Part shown: positions 43,070-52,161 of the stretch, one piece after another | Position numbering within the stretch: the first letter of the stretch is position 1 | How the letters are laid out: each line of letters starts with the position of its first letter | Assembly (NCBI GenBank): GCA_944367565.1 | Contig: CALVWR010000006.1 | Location: 54,420-118,419, forward strand | Direction of reading: 5' to 3' | DNA: 64,000 nucleotides | Source: an uncultured Clostridia bacterium | GTDB taxonomy: Bacteria > Bacillota > Clostridia > Christensenellales > Borkfalkiaceae | Position numbers and translations under genes: made by a program | Notes under the pieces: generated by a model | The model's database searches: none | The model's input: the letters and a program-made list of their open reading frames with translations, nothing else | Told to the model about the DNA's origin: nothing

Positions 43070-44317
43070 ATGTTTCAATCGGAAAAGAAATACCAGGCAT
43101 TCAAGAAAAAAATATGGCTTTCATCACCTACGATGCACGGTGAAGAATTGCGTTATATGACGCAGGCATTTGAAACAAACTGGATGTCCACGGTCGGAGA
43201 AAATGTTGATGAAATCGAGAAAGGCATAGCCGAAAAAATCGGATGTAATTATGCTGTTGCTTTATCATCGGGGACGGCTGCATTACATCTTGCAATGAAG
43301 CTGGCGGAAGTAAAAAGAGGGGAAAAAGTCTTTTGCTCGGACATGACGTTTTCCGCCACGGTAAATCCCGTACGTTATGAAGACGGTGATCAGATATTTA
43401 TCGATACGGAACGCGATACTTGGAATATGGATCCCGAGGCCTTGGAAAAAGCGTTTTGTTTATATCCGGAAGTCAGAATCGTAGTGCTTGCGCATTTATA
43501 CGGAACGCCGGGAAAACTCGATGAAATACGTGCGGTATGTAACCGACACGGGGCGATCATTGTTGAGGATGCGGCGGAGTCATTGGGTGCAACATATAAG
43601 GGAATACAGACGGGGCGGTTCGGAAATATCGGAGCGATCAGTTTTAACGGGAATAAAATTATCACGGGGACGTCGGGCGGTATGTTGCTGACAGATGACA
43701 GAGAGCAGGCGAACAAGGCGAGAAAGTGGTCTACGCAAAGCCGGGAAAATGCTCCTTGGTATCAGCATGAAGAGATCGGTTACAATTATCGGATGAGTAA
43801 TGTCATTGCGGGTGTGGCGCGCGGACAGTTGCCGCACTTGGAAGAACATATTTCTCAGAAAAAAGCAATTTATGAGCGTTATAAAGCAGGATTTAAGGAT
43901 CTGCCTGTAAAGATGAATCCTTACGATGAAAAAAACAGCGAACCGAACTTTTGGTTGTCTTGTATTCTGATCGATGAAGAAGCAATGTGCCGACAGGTGA
44001 GGAGCGACAGCGATGCATGCTATATAGCGGAACACGGAAGAAGTTGTCCGAGTGAAATTTTGGAAACGCTTGCCAGATATAACGCGGAAGGACGACCGAT
44101 TTGGAAACCGATGCATATGCAGCCGATTTACAGGATGAATGAATTTATAACGCGAGAAGGAAGCGGGCGTGCCAGGACAAACGCTTATATAGCGGGGAAA
44201 GGTATAGACGTCGGAATGGATATATTTAATCGGGGGCTTTGCCTGCCGAGCGATAATAAGATGACGGAAGAGGAACAGAGTATAATAATCGACATTGTAA
44301 GATCCTGTTTCGATTGA
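43070..44317 (+). CDS. DegT/DnrJ/EryC1-type sugar aminotransferase (PglE-like)
   Basis: A 415-residue PLP enzyme that puts an amino group on a nucleotide 4-keto sugar. ATG 43070 after AAAGGAAG is preferred to TTG 43049. Conserved parts: LSSPTMHGEELRYM, VALSSGTAALHLAM, VLAHLYGTPGKLDEI, VEDAAESLGATYKG and the PLP lysine in FNGNKIITGTSGGM (Lys 196). With the next two genes it forms the PglE-PglC-PglD type set that makes and attaches 2,4-diacetamido sugars in other bacteria. The matching dehydratase (PglF) is not in this window. Confidence 0.9.
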   Translation: MFQSEKKYQAFKKKIWLSSPTMHGEELRYMTQAFETNWMSTVGENVDEIEKGIAEKIGCNYAVALSSGTAALHLAMKLAEVKRGEKVFCSDMTFSATVNPVRYEDGDQIFIDTERDTWNMDPEALEKAFCLYPEVRIVVLAHLYGTPGKLDEIRAVCNRHGAIIVEDAAESLGATYKGIQTGRFGNIGAISFNGNKIITGTSGGMLLTDDREQANKARKWSTQSRENAPWYQHEEIGYNYRMSNVIAGVARGQLPHLEEHISQKKAIYERYKAGFKDLPVKMNPYDEKNSEPNFWLSCILIDEEAMCRQVRSDSDACYIAEHGRSCPSEILETLARYNAEGRPIWKPMHMQPIYRMNEFITREGSGRARTNAYIAGKGIDVGMDIFNRGLCLPSDNKMTEEEQSIIIDIVRSCFD

Positions 44318-44330
44318 TTCTGGAGGGGGA

Positions 44331-44969
44331 ATGTACGCAAAATTTTTTAAACGATTTATAGATTTCTGGCTGGCATTTTTTGCTTTAATCGTATTTGCGC
44401 CGTTGTTTTTATGTTTGAGCGTTATCGGATCGATCGCGATGAAAGGGAATCCGTATTTTATACAAAAACGCCCCGGGAAAAAGAAGAAAAACGGCGAGGA
44501 AAAAATTTTTGCACTGATAAAATTCCGCACAATGAGCAATAAAAAAGATCAGGACGGGAATTTGTTGCCGGATGAACAGCGTCTGACCGGATACGGTAAA
44601 TTTTTGCGGAAGACTTCGCTTGATGAATTGCCGGAGCTTGTCAATATCGTAATCGGGGATATGGCAATCGTCGGGCCGAGACCGTTACTTGTAAAATATC
44701 TGCCGTTATATACGGAAGAACAAAGAAAACGGCACGAAGTACGTCCGGGGCTCACGGGGTTGGCGCAGATCCACGGCAGGAATGCGATATCGTGGGAGGA
44801 AAAGTTTACTTTAGATCTGGAATACATTCAAAAAATCACGTTTTTCGGCGATTTGAAAATTATATTCGGAACGGTAAAAAAAGTTTTCCGACGGGAAGGA
44901 ATTCATTCTGAAACAGCCGCAACGATGGAAGAGTTTTCAGGCACAAATCAATCTTCGGAGGATAAATAG
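44331..44969 (+). CDS. Bacterial sugar-1-phosphate transferase (PglC-like)
   Basis: A 212-residue membrane-bound enzyme that starts repeat-unit assembly by moving a sugar phosphate to undecaprenyl phosphate. One N-terminal reentrant hydrophobic segment (FWLAFFALIVFAPLFLCLSV), FRTM at about 66, the catalytic Asp-Glu in KTSLDELPELVNI, GDMAIVGPRPLL and RPGLTGLAQIHGRN are all present. It is a monotopic minimal form without the N-terminal multi-helix part of WbaP. It begins 13 bases after the aminotransferase (GGAGGGGA site). Confidence 0.93.
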   Translation: MYAKFFKRFIDFWLAFFALIVFAPLFLCLSVIGSIAMKGNPYFIQKRPGKKKKNGEEKIFALIKFRTMSNKKDQDGNLLPDEQRLTGYGKFLRKTSLDELPELVNIVIGDMAIVGPRPLLVKYLPLYTEEQRKRHEVRPGLTGLAQIHGRNAISWEEKFTLDLEYIQKITFFGDLKIIFGTVKKVFRREGIHSETAATMEEFSGTNQSSEDK

Positions 44970-44971
44970 GT

Positions 44972-45592
44972 ATGTCGCAAAGAAAATTGATTATAATCGG
45001 CGCAGGCGGTCATGGGAAGGTAGTTGCTGATATAGCAAGGAAAACAGGATATCGGAATATATTTTTTGCAGACGATCATGAGAGCGGAACTTGTGTGGGG
45101 TATCCGATCGTTACGACAAGTGAAAAAATTGAAAAATACAATGACGGAGAAACCGATTTTGTGATTGCAGTCGGGAATAATCAGGTTCGCAAAACCATTG
45201 CCGAAAAATACGACGTAAATTGGGTTTCACTGATTCATCCTGCGGCGCAGATCGGAATCAACGTAAAGATCGGCGGGGGAACCGTTATCATGGCGGGTGC
45301 GGTTGTCAATTCTTGTGCGACAATCGGAAAGCATTGCATCATCAACACTTGTGCAGTGGTGGAGCACGATAATGTTCTTGAAGATTATGTGCATATTTCT
45401 CCCAATGCTACTTTGGGAGGGACGGTTCACATAGGAGAATGTACGCATATCGGACTAAGCGCCTCTGTAAAAAACAACATAAATATTTGTGAAAATTGCA
45501 TTATCGGTGTCGGCGCGGTAGTTGTGAAAAATATTATAAATGAAGGAATATATATTGGCGTACCAGCAAGAATTTTAAAGAGGTTTATATGA
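44972..45592 (+). CDS. Sugar O/N-acetyltransferase, PglD/NeuD family
   Basis: A 206-residue acetyltransferase with an N-terminal Rossmann-like part (LIIIGAGGHGKVVADIAR) and a left-handed beta-helix of hexapeptide repeats (about 95-195). His of VVEHDN (about 130) is the catalytic base in PglD. It should acetylate the 4-amino group made by the aminotransferase two genes upstream. Its stop overlaps the next start (ATGA). Confidence 0.92.
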   Translation: MSQRKLIIIGAGGHGKVVADIARKTGYRNIFFADDHESGTCVGYPIVTTSEKIEKYNDGETDFVIAVGNNQVRKTIAEKYDVNWVSLIHPAAQIGINVKIGGGTVIMAGAVVNSCATIGKHCIINTCAVVEHDNVLEDYVHISPNATLGGTVHIGECTHIGLSASVKNNINICENCIIGVGAVVVKNIINEGIYIGVPARILKRFI

Positions 45593-46860
45593 ATATTTGG
45601 ATGTTAAATCATTATGCGTCAAATATGTATTTTGATAAAGCGGGAAGGCATTATTTTTTTGCAAAAAAATTAGAACAACTAGGTCATGTGGCGACTGTTT
45701 TTTGTGCTTCGACTTTATTGAATAAGGATCAAACTGTTGATACCGGGGCAAAAATTTGGAGCGAGGAAAAGGCAGACGGAACGTCCTTTGTATTTATAAA
45801 ATGTCCTAAATATAAAAGTAATGGCTTTGACAGGATAAGGAATATGATAACATTTTATCGTAGACTGAAACCTGTGGCTAGACAGTATATCAGAAAGACA
45901 AATAAGCCCGATGTGATAATAGCGTCTTCGGTACATCCGCTTACGTTGGTCGCGGGTATACAAATTGCGAAAAAGTTAAAAATTCCCTGCATCTGTGAAA
46001 TTCGAGATTTATGGCCGGAATCAATATTTGCTTTTGGCAAGGTGGCGGAGACAAGTTTTTTAGGCAAAATATTATTGAGAGGGGAACACTGGATATATAA
46101 AAAAGCCGATGCACTAATATTTACCAAAGAAGGGGATACTGATTATTTAAAAGAAAAAAAGTGGACAACAGATCAAGGCGGAGATATAGATTTAAAAAAA
46201 TGCTATTATATAAATAATGGTGTCGACTTCCAAACTTACCAGAAACAAATATATAACAATATATTTGCAGATGAAGATTTAAATAATGATTCATATTTTA
46301 AAATAGTTTATGCTGGAACGATTCGTCCGGTAAACAATGTTGAAATTTTAGTAGATTGTGCAAAATTAATTCAATCATATAAAGGACTTGAAAATGTCAG
46401 AGTTTTTATTTTTGGAGAAGGAATAGAATTGCCTAAATTGTGTAAAAAAGCGCAAGAAGAAGGGATTAAAAATATTATATTTAAGGGATTTGTCGAAAGA
46501 AAGTATATTCCTTATATTTTAAGCAGGGCATCAGTCAATATATTAAATTATTCACAAGAACATTACAATTGGAAGCGTGGAAACAGTTCCAATAAATTAT
46601 TTGAATACATGGCGAGTGGAAAACCCGTTATTTCAACTGTAAAAACGGGATATTCTATAATTAATAAATACCAGTGTGGGATAGAACTTGACGAGTGTAC
46701 ACCGGAATGTTTGGCAAAAGCTATTTTAAGATTTCGTGAAATGCCCAAGTGTGAATATGAAGAGTATTCGAAACATGCTTATGAGGGAGCAAAGGATTTT
46801 GACTTTAATATTTTAACGGAAAAATTAATGTCAGTAATACGGAGCGTTAAAGATTTATGA
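45589..46860 (+). CDS. Glycosyltransferase family 4 (WbuB-like)
   Basis: A 423-residue GT-B enzyme. Features: MNIWMLNHYASNMYFDKAGRH at the start (shown in part), CEIRDLWPESI (about 140), NNGVDFQTY (about 210), YAGTIRPVNNVEILVDCA and the C-terminal EYMASGKPVIST with the Glu that contacts the nucleotide sugar. The EIRDLWPESI form is typical of transferases for amino-sugars such as fucosamine. From this gene on codon use turns clearly AT-rich compared with the genes before, suggesting transfer. Confidence 0.87.
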   Translation: MNIWMLNHYASNMYFDKAGRHYFFAKKLEQLGHVATVFCASTLLNKDQTVDTGAKIWSEEKADGTSFVFIKCPKYKSNGFDRIRNMITFYRRLKPVARQYIRKTNKPDVIIASSVHPLTLVAGIQIAKKLKIPCICEIRDLWPESIFAFGKVAETSFLGKILLRGEHWIYKKADALIFTKEGDTDYLKEKKWTTDQGGDIDLKKCYYINNGVDFQTYQKQIYNNIFADEDLNNDSYFKIVYAGTIRPVNNVEILVDCAKLIQSYKGLENVRVFIFGEGIELPKLCKKAQEEGIKNIIFKGFVERKYIPYILSRASVNILNYSQEHYNWKRGNSSNKLFEYMASGKPVISTVKTGYSIINKYQCGIELDECTPECLAKAILRFREMPKCEYEEYSKHAYEGAKDFDFNILTEKLMSVIRSVKDL

Positions 46861-48698
46861 ATTCATATTTATGTTTAATGAAAGAACGGGGACTGGCTTG
46901 GGTAATCAATCGTGGGGCATATAGTCTGAAACTGAAGTTGCTTAAACATTTTAGTTTTTTTGAAAAAGTTTTTGAAAAAAAAATACCTAACGTAAAAAGA
47001 ATAAATTTATTTACCCCGAATGTAAAAGAAATAAAAAAATTTCTTTTATCTCTGCCGGAGGATTGCAAAAAAAACATTATTTCCGAGGCAGATAACGTAT
47101 GTATAGGGAAAATTAAAGGATTTTCTTCTATTGATTTAGATTATGGATATCCCGTACAATGGCATTATAATCCTTTAACAAAAAAGACGTATAATCCGAA
47201 AGTTAAATGGTATAAAATTTCGGATTTTTCTCCTGATTCGGGAGATATAAAAGTTGTTTGGGAAGCATCGAGATTTTCTCATTTTTTTGTGTTAGCACGA
47301 GCTTATCTTATTACTGACGAAGAGAAATATTATAAAGCTTTTTCGGAACAGCTTTCAGATTGGTTAGAAAAAAATCAGTACTCTTATGGCGTTAATTTCA
47401 AGTGTGGACAAGAATGTGCAATAAGAATGATGAGCTGTTTGATAGCTTATTCTGTATTTTCGGAGGTAGCTGCGGAAGAGGATTGCGAGAATATCCGCGA
47501 ATTGGTTAAAAGGTGTTACAAAAAAATTTTAAGTAATTTTTTTTATGCGTATAGATGTCAAAATAATAATCATACCTTATCAGAACTTGCAGGAATGATA
47601 GCGGGATCATGGTGTTGTAACGATAACAGAAGAATGAAATATGCATATCGTATCCTTGATAAGGTAATCAACAAACAGTTTTTTCCTGATGGCGGCTACA
47701 TTCAACAATCATTTAATTATCAAAGAGTAGCATTACAAGATATGGAAGCGGTATTCTGTATGGGGTTAAAAACCGGATATACGCTTTCAGATGTATCTAA
47801 AAAGAAAATATTGAACAGTGTTCGGCAATTATATCAATGTCAAGACGATTCCGGGAAAATGCCCAATTACGGTTTAAACGACGGATCTCTGATTTTTCCT
47901 TTGAATTCATGTGATTATAACGATTTTACGCCATGTATGAATACAGTATTTACATTTCTTACAGGGAAAAAATTGTACGACGGAGGATGGCATGAGGAAG
48001 AATTGTTATGGTTCGGGTTAGACGTAAATATTCAAAGGGAAATAATATTGAAAAAATCTTCGGAATATCCTGACTCTGGAATTTACACCTTTAGAAACAA
48101 AAATTTTTGGGCGATGGTAGTTGCAAAAAAGAAAATAAACCACATGGATCAAAATCATATAGATTTATGGGTAGACGGAGAAAATATTTTTTGCGACAGC
48201 GGGACATATTCTTACGCTGATTGCTTAGGTGAAAAGTTATCGGCATCAGAATCGCATAACACTTTACATTTTATAAATAAGGAGCAGGCATACAGATTTG
48301 GTCCGTTTGCGATTTATGGTCAACCTGTTTTGAAACAAGTACAATGGACGCCCCGATCGTTTTATGACGAAATAATTTATAAATCCGGATACGTTCATAA
48401 GCGGAGGATAGATGTTGGCGAAGATTTTATAATTATTGAAGATCAAAGCGATACCGCTCGGACGGATTCGGTTGAAGTAATTTATCATTCGCCATGCAAT
48501 ATAGAAGAAACGGAAGGAGGACTTAAAATAGGAAATAAAATTTTATTTTATACAGACGCAAAAATAAGTTTAGGCAAATCTTTGAGAAGTACGCATTATA
48601 TGAGTACCGATGAGATAAATTGTATTTCGTTATGTAGTGCCGATAAAAGAATAAATACAAATATTAAATTATTACGGAGTGAAAAAACAAATGATTAA
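46857..48698 (+). CDS. Heparinase II/III family protein
   Basis: A 613-residue protein: helical toroid in the first two thirds (WEASRFSHFFVLARAYLITD; NNHTLSELAGMIAG) and a beta-sandwich from about residue 410 (MDQNHIDLWVDGENIFCDSG), the Hepar_II_III domain. Such proteins are found in many polysaccharide clusters, where they probably cleave or edit the uronic-acid polymer. No signal peptide is visible, which is unusual for a lyase that acts outside the cell. It overlaps the genes on both sides. The following genes make an N-acetyl-mannosaminuronic acid precursor, a fitting substrate. Confidence 0.85.
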   Translation: MNSYLCLMKERGLAWVINRGAYSLKLKLLKHFSFFEKVFEKKIPNVKRINLFTPNVKEIKKFLLSLPEDCKKNIISEADNVCIGKIKGFSSIDLDYGYPVQWHYNPLTKKTYNPKVKWYKISDFSPDSGDIKVVWEASRFSHFFVLARAYLITDEEKYYKAFSEQLSDWLEKNQYSYGVNFKCGQECAIRMMSCLIAYSVFSEVAAEEDCENIRELVKRCYKKILSNFFYAYRCQNNNHTLSELAGMIAGSWCCNDNRRMKYAYRILDKVINKQFFPDGGYIQQSFNYQRVALQDMEAVFCMGLKTGYTLSDVSKKKILNSVRQLYQCQDDSGKMPNYGLNDGSLIFPLNSCDYNDFTPCMNTVFTFLTGKKLYDGGWHEEELLWFGLDVNIQREIILKKSSEYPDSGIYTFRNKNFWAMVVAKKKINHMDQNHIDLWVDGENIFCDSGTYSYADCLGEKLSASESHNTLHFINKEQAYRFGPFAIYGQPVLKQVQWTPRSFYDEIIYKSGYVHKRRIDVGEDFIIIEDQSDTARTDSVEVIYHSPCNIEETEGGLKIGNKILFYTDAKISLGKSLRSTHYMSTDEINCISLCSADKRINTNIKLLRSEKTND

Positions 48699-49914
48699 TG
48701 TGATTGGGTTAGGGTATATCGGACTTCCTACTGCGCTAATGATGGCATCGCATGGTGTAGAAGTAATCGGAACAGATTATGATCATAATTTGGTGTCGAC
48801 ATTAAAAAAAGGAAAAACAACGTTTAAAGAAAAAGGGTTAGACGAACTTTTTCAAGAGGCATTGAAGGCCGGAATAAAATTTTCAACAGATTATCAGGTT
48901 ACGGATACATATATTGTATCTGTACCGACACCTTATAATAAGTTCAGTAAAAAGATAGATCCGACTTTTGTAGTGAAAGCTGTTCAAAGTGTACTTGAGG
49001 TATGTCCTAAAGGCGCAACGATAGTTATTGAATCAACCGTTTCGCCGGGAACTATAGATAAATACATTCGACCGATAGTAAAAGATAAAGGTAAAAAATT
49101 AGGCGAAGATATTCATCTTGTCCATGCCCCGGAAAGAATAATTCCCGGTAATATGGTATATGAATTATTGCACAATAATCGTACGATCGGCGCCGATGAC
49201 AAAATCATTGGAGAGAAGATAAAAAAGTATTATGCTTCTTTTTGCCAGGGCGAAATTATTATAACGGATATACGAACGGCAGAAATGACAAAAGTCGTAG
49301 AGAATACTTTCCGTGCCGTTAATATTGCTTTTGCAAATGAATTGGCAAAAATTTGCCGTTATGACAATATGGATGTTTATGAAATTATCAAAATCTGCAA
49401 TATGCATCCGAGAGTAAATATTTTACAACCCGGACCGGGAGTGGGCGGACATTGTATATCGGTTGATCCGTGGTTTTTAGTAGGTGATTATCCGAGTCTT
49501 GCCAAGGTTATCGATGAATCGATGAAAACAAATGACAAAATGCCGGATTTTGTTTTAAATCGAATATATGAAATTATGGAAGAAAACGGATTAACCGATT
49601 TAAGTCGAGTAGGTTTTTACGGACTTACTTATAAAGAAAATGTTGATGATATGAGAGAATCCCCGACACTTCAGATGCTTGAGTCCATGAAGAGACATCT
49701 TTCCGGGGATCTTGTAAAGGTATATGATCCGTACATTAAAACGGACAAGGTGCCTAATCAAATGCATGATTTTGACGATTTTTTAGATTCCATTGATATG
49801 ATTGTATTGCTTGTAGGTCACGATGAAATTAAACAAAATATGATAAAACTTGCAGGAAAGATCATCTTTGATACGCGCAATATTTGTCCTTTAGTTGGGA
49901 CATATCGACTCTGA
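48691..49914 (+). CDS. wecC: UDP-N-acetyl-D-mannosamine dehydrogenase
   Basis: A 407-residue nucleotide-sugar dehydrogenase. ATG 48691 was chosen since GTG 48679 lies within the ribosome binding site (GGAGTG). NAD site MINVIGLGYIGLPTALMM, VIESTVSPGTIDKYI, and the catalytic Cys in GVGGHCISVDPWFL (Cys about 255) are seen. It oxidises UDP-ManNAc to UDP-ManNAcA in two steps. Its partner epimerase (wecB) lies two genes on. Confidence 0.93.
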   Translation: MINVIGLGYIGLPTALMMASHGVEVIGTDYDHNLVSTLKKGKTTFKEKGLDELFQEALKAGIKFSTDYQVTDTYIVSVPTPYNKFSKKIDPTFVVKAVQSVLEVCPKGATIVIESTVSPGTIDKYIRPIVKDKGKKLGEDIHLVHAPERIIPGNMVYELLHNNRTIGADDKIIGEKIKKYYASFCQGEIIITDIRTAEMTKVVENTFRAVNIAFANELAKICRYDNMDVYEIIKICNMHPRVNILQPGPGVGGHCISVDPWFLVGDYPSLAKVIDESMKTNDKMPDFVLNRIYEIMEENGLTDLSRVGFYGLTYKENVDDMRESPTLQMLESMKRHLSGDLVKVYDPYIKTDKVPNQMHDFDDFLDSIDMIVLLVGHDEIKQNMIKLAGKIIFDTRNICPLVGTYRL

Positions 49915-49934
49915 TAAAATATTTAATAACAGAA

Positions 49935-50462
49935 ATGAAACGACTGTTAAGAAAAATATGCAGCGGCTTTTATAGTATTGTAAAGCATTTTCCTAGTTCC
50001 TCTTCTAGATTTGGCGGAGGTATTAGCAATTTTTTAAGACGCCTTGCGATTCGCGGTATTGTCCGGAAATGTGGGAAAGGTGTTACAATCGAAAAGAATG
50101 CGGAAATTCCTGCAAGTTTAGAAATAGGTGATTATTCCGGCATAGGGAGAAACTGTCGTATAAACGGACAATGTTATATAGGAAATTATGTAATGATGGG
50201 GCCGGATGTTCTGATATTTACTCGAAATCATTCGCATGAGTCAACCGATGTACCGATGGCGAAACAGGGAAATGAGGAGGAGAAACCGGCAATGATTGAG
50301 TCTGATGTTTGGATTGGAGCAAGAACTATAATACTACCCGGCGTAAAAATTGGCACAGGATCCATGATCGGAGCCGGTTCGGTTGTAACAAAAGATGTGC
50401 CGCCTTTTTCTTTAACGGCAGGCAATCCTGCAAAAGTTATTTCTTATAGGAAACAAGGTTAG
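49935..50462 (+). CDS. Hexapeptide-repeat acyltransferase
   Basis: About 175 residues if started at ATG 49935; this start has no clear ribosome binding site, and TTG 49884 inside wecC is also possible. Hexapeptide turns run from about residue 55 (IEKNAEIPASLEIGDYSGIG), with RNHSHES holding a typical loop His and IGAGSVVTKDVPPFSLTAGNPAK closing the helix. It probably acetylates a sugar of the repeat unit using acetyl-CoA. Confidence 0.85.
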   Translation: MKRLLRKICSGFYSIVKHFPSSSSRFGGGISNFLRRLAIRGIVRKCGKGVTIEKNAEIPASLEIGDYSGIGRNCRINGQCYIGNYVMMGPDVLIFTRNHSHESTDVPMAKQGNEEEKPAMIESDVWIGARTIILPGVKIGTGSMIGAGSVVTKDVPPFSLTAGNPAKVISYRKQG

Positions 50463-50481
50463 AATTAAAGGATTAATAAAA

Positions 50482-51579
50482 ATGAAGACAATTATGTTAG
50501 TATTTGGCACAAGGCCGGAAGCGATAAAAATGTGTCCGTTGGTCAAAGAACTTAAAACAAGGCGTGAAATTAAAACCGTGGTATGTGTAACCGGACAACA
50601 TCGGCAAATGTTGGATCAGGTGTTAAAAGCTTTTAAAGTAACACCGGATTATGATCTTTCGGTTATGAAGGATAAACAAAATTTGTTTGACATTACCGGA
50701 AACATACTGTTAAAAATAAAAGCTGTACTTGAGCAGGTAAAACCGGATATCGTATTAGTGCATGGGGATACATCTACCACGTTTGTTACGGCACTCGCCT
50801 GTTATTATTTGCAGATACCTGTTGGGCATGTTGAAGCCGGTTTGCGTACTTATAATATATATAGCCCGTATCCGGAGGAATTTAATCGTCAGGCCGTAAG
50901 CATAATAAGCAGATATAATTTTGCACCGACAGAATTATCTAAAAATAACCTCATACGGGAAGGAAAAGACCCATCAACGATTTATGTTACGGGGAATACC
51001 GCCATAGATGCACTAAAAACAACAGTTCGTAAAGATTATACGCATCCTGAACTTGAATGGGCAAAAGATAGTCGGTTAATTATGATAACTGCACACAGGC
51101 GAGAAAATCTCGGAGAACCAATGCATCATATGTTTAGAGCAATTCGCAAAATAATGAATGAACATGAGGATGTAAAGGCAATTTATCCTATCCATATGAA
51201 TCCTGTCGTAAGACAGGCCGCACAAGAAGAATTGGGCGGGTGCGACAGGATAAGGATTATAGAACCGCTGGACGTTATAGATTTTCATAACTTTTTAGCG
51301 CGTTCGTATCTTATCTTGACCGACAGTGGCGGGATACAGGAAGAGGCCCCGTCGTTAGGAAAACCTGTGTTGGTGATGCGCGATACAACAGAACGTCCCG
51401 AAGGAATAAATGCGGGCACGTTAAAACTGGTCGGTACAAATGAAGAAATCATATACACAAATTTTAAAGAATTATTAGAAAATATGACGGCGTATGACAA
51501 AATGGCGCACGCTGCTAACCCTTACGGGGATGGTTTTGCATGTAAAAAAATAGCAGATATACTTATTAAGGAGCAGTAA
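50482..51579 (+). CDS. wecB: UDP-N-acetylglucosamine 2-epimerase (non-hydrolysing)
   Basis: A 365-residue GT-B-like epimerase converting UDP-GlcNAc to UDP-ManNAc. Conserved: FGTRPEAIKMCPLV (7-20), CVTGQHRQMLDQVL, VLVHGDTSTTF, VGHVEAGLRTY, PEEFNRQ, TAHRRENLGEP (about 203) and DSGGIQEEAPSLGKPVLVMR. It feeds WecC to give UDP-ManNAcA. Their presence shows that the polymer contains a mannosaminuronic acid or a derivative. Confidence 0.95.
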   Translation: MKTIMLVFGTRPEAIKMCPLVKELKTRREIKTVVCVTGQHRQMLDQVLKAFKVTPDYDLSVMKDKQNLFDITGNILLKIKAVLEQVKPDIVLVHGDTSTTFVTALACYYLQIPVGHVEAGLRTYNIYSPYPEEFNRQAVSIISRYNFAPTELSKNNLIREGKDPSTIYVTGNTAIDALKTTVRKDYTHPELEWAKDSRLIMITAHRRENLGEPMHHMFRAIRKIMNEHEDVKAIYPIHMNPVVRQAAQEELGGCDRIRIIEPLDVIDFHNFLARSYLILTDSGGIQEEAPSLGKPVLVMRDTTERPEGINAGTLKLVGTNEEIIYTNFKELLENMTAYDKMAHAANPYGDGFACKKIADILIKEQ

Positions 51580-51580
51580 G

Positions 51581-52042
51581 GTGAAGAACTTTGGAAACGC
51601 AATCAACGGATACCGATTTTCAAGATGGTTATATTTGCATAAATTAACATTTTTAGCAAAAATTGTAAGAAGCTGGATTTATCTTATTCATAATTGTTAC
51701 ATACCCTATACGGCTAAAATAGGAAAAGGAACAATTTTAGGATATAAAGGTATAGGTGTTGTGATTCATACGAATGCAGTTATCGGGGAAAATTGTATTA
51801 TCGGGACAAATGTAACGATAGGTGGCAGAGGAAGACCAAATGTCCCTGTTATTGGAGACAATGTATATATAGCAACGGGTGCAAAAGTATTAGGAGATAT
51901 ACATATAGGAAATAATGTCGTAATCGGTGCGAATGCGGTTATGATTTGTGACGCTCCGGATTATTCTGTATGGGCAGGTGTTCCGGCAAAGTGTATTAAG
52001 AAAAAAGATTTAACAAACGATAGCGCAAGGAAAGACAGCTGA
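51581..52042 (+). CDS. Serine-acetyltransferase-like sugar acetyltransferase
   Basis: A 153-residue hexapeptide enzyme starting at GTG after AAGGAGCAGTAAG. It has a short N-terminal helical part and a beta-helix (IGKGTILGYKGIGVVIHTNA, IGTNVTIGGRGRPNVPVIGD, IGANAVMICDAPDYSVWAG). The GGRGRP loop is the form seen in polysaccharide-cluster relatives of serine O-acetyltransferase (CysE/WcaB type). It follows wecB after one base. Confidence 0.87.
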   Translation: MKNFGNAINGYRFSRWLYLHKLTFLAKIVRSWIYLIHNCYIPYTAKIGKGTILGYKGIGVVIHTNAVIGENCIIGTNVTIGGRGRPNVPVIGDNVYIATGAKVLGDIHIGNNVVIGANAVMICDAPDYSVWAGVPAKCIKKKDLTNDSARKDS

Positions 52043-52089
52043 TTGATAGATGTTTATTTTATAAGAGTTTGCAGATAAAAAATTTTTTA

Positions 52090-52118
52090 TTGACCTATTT
52101 ATATGCAAAAAATATATT
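52090..52118 (+). promoter_or_regulatory. Possible internal promoter
   Basis: TTGACC (52090-52095), 17-bp spacer, TATATT (52113-52118), in the only sizeable gap (about 100 bases) of the first half of the cluster, before the next glycosyltransferase. Confidence 0.55.
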
Positions 52119-52161
52119 TGCGGGATATATTTGCACGTTTTAAATGAAAGGTGAGTTTAAT

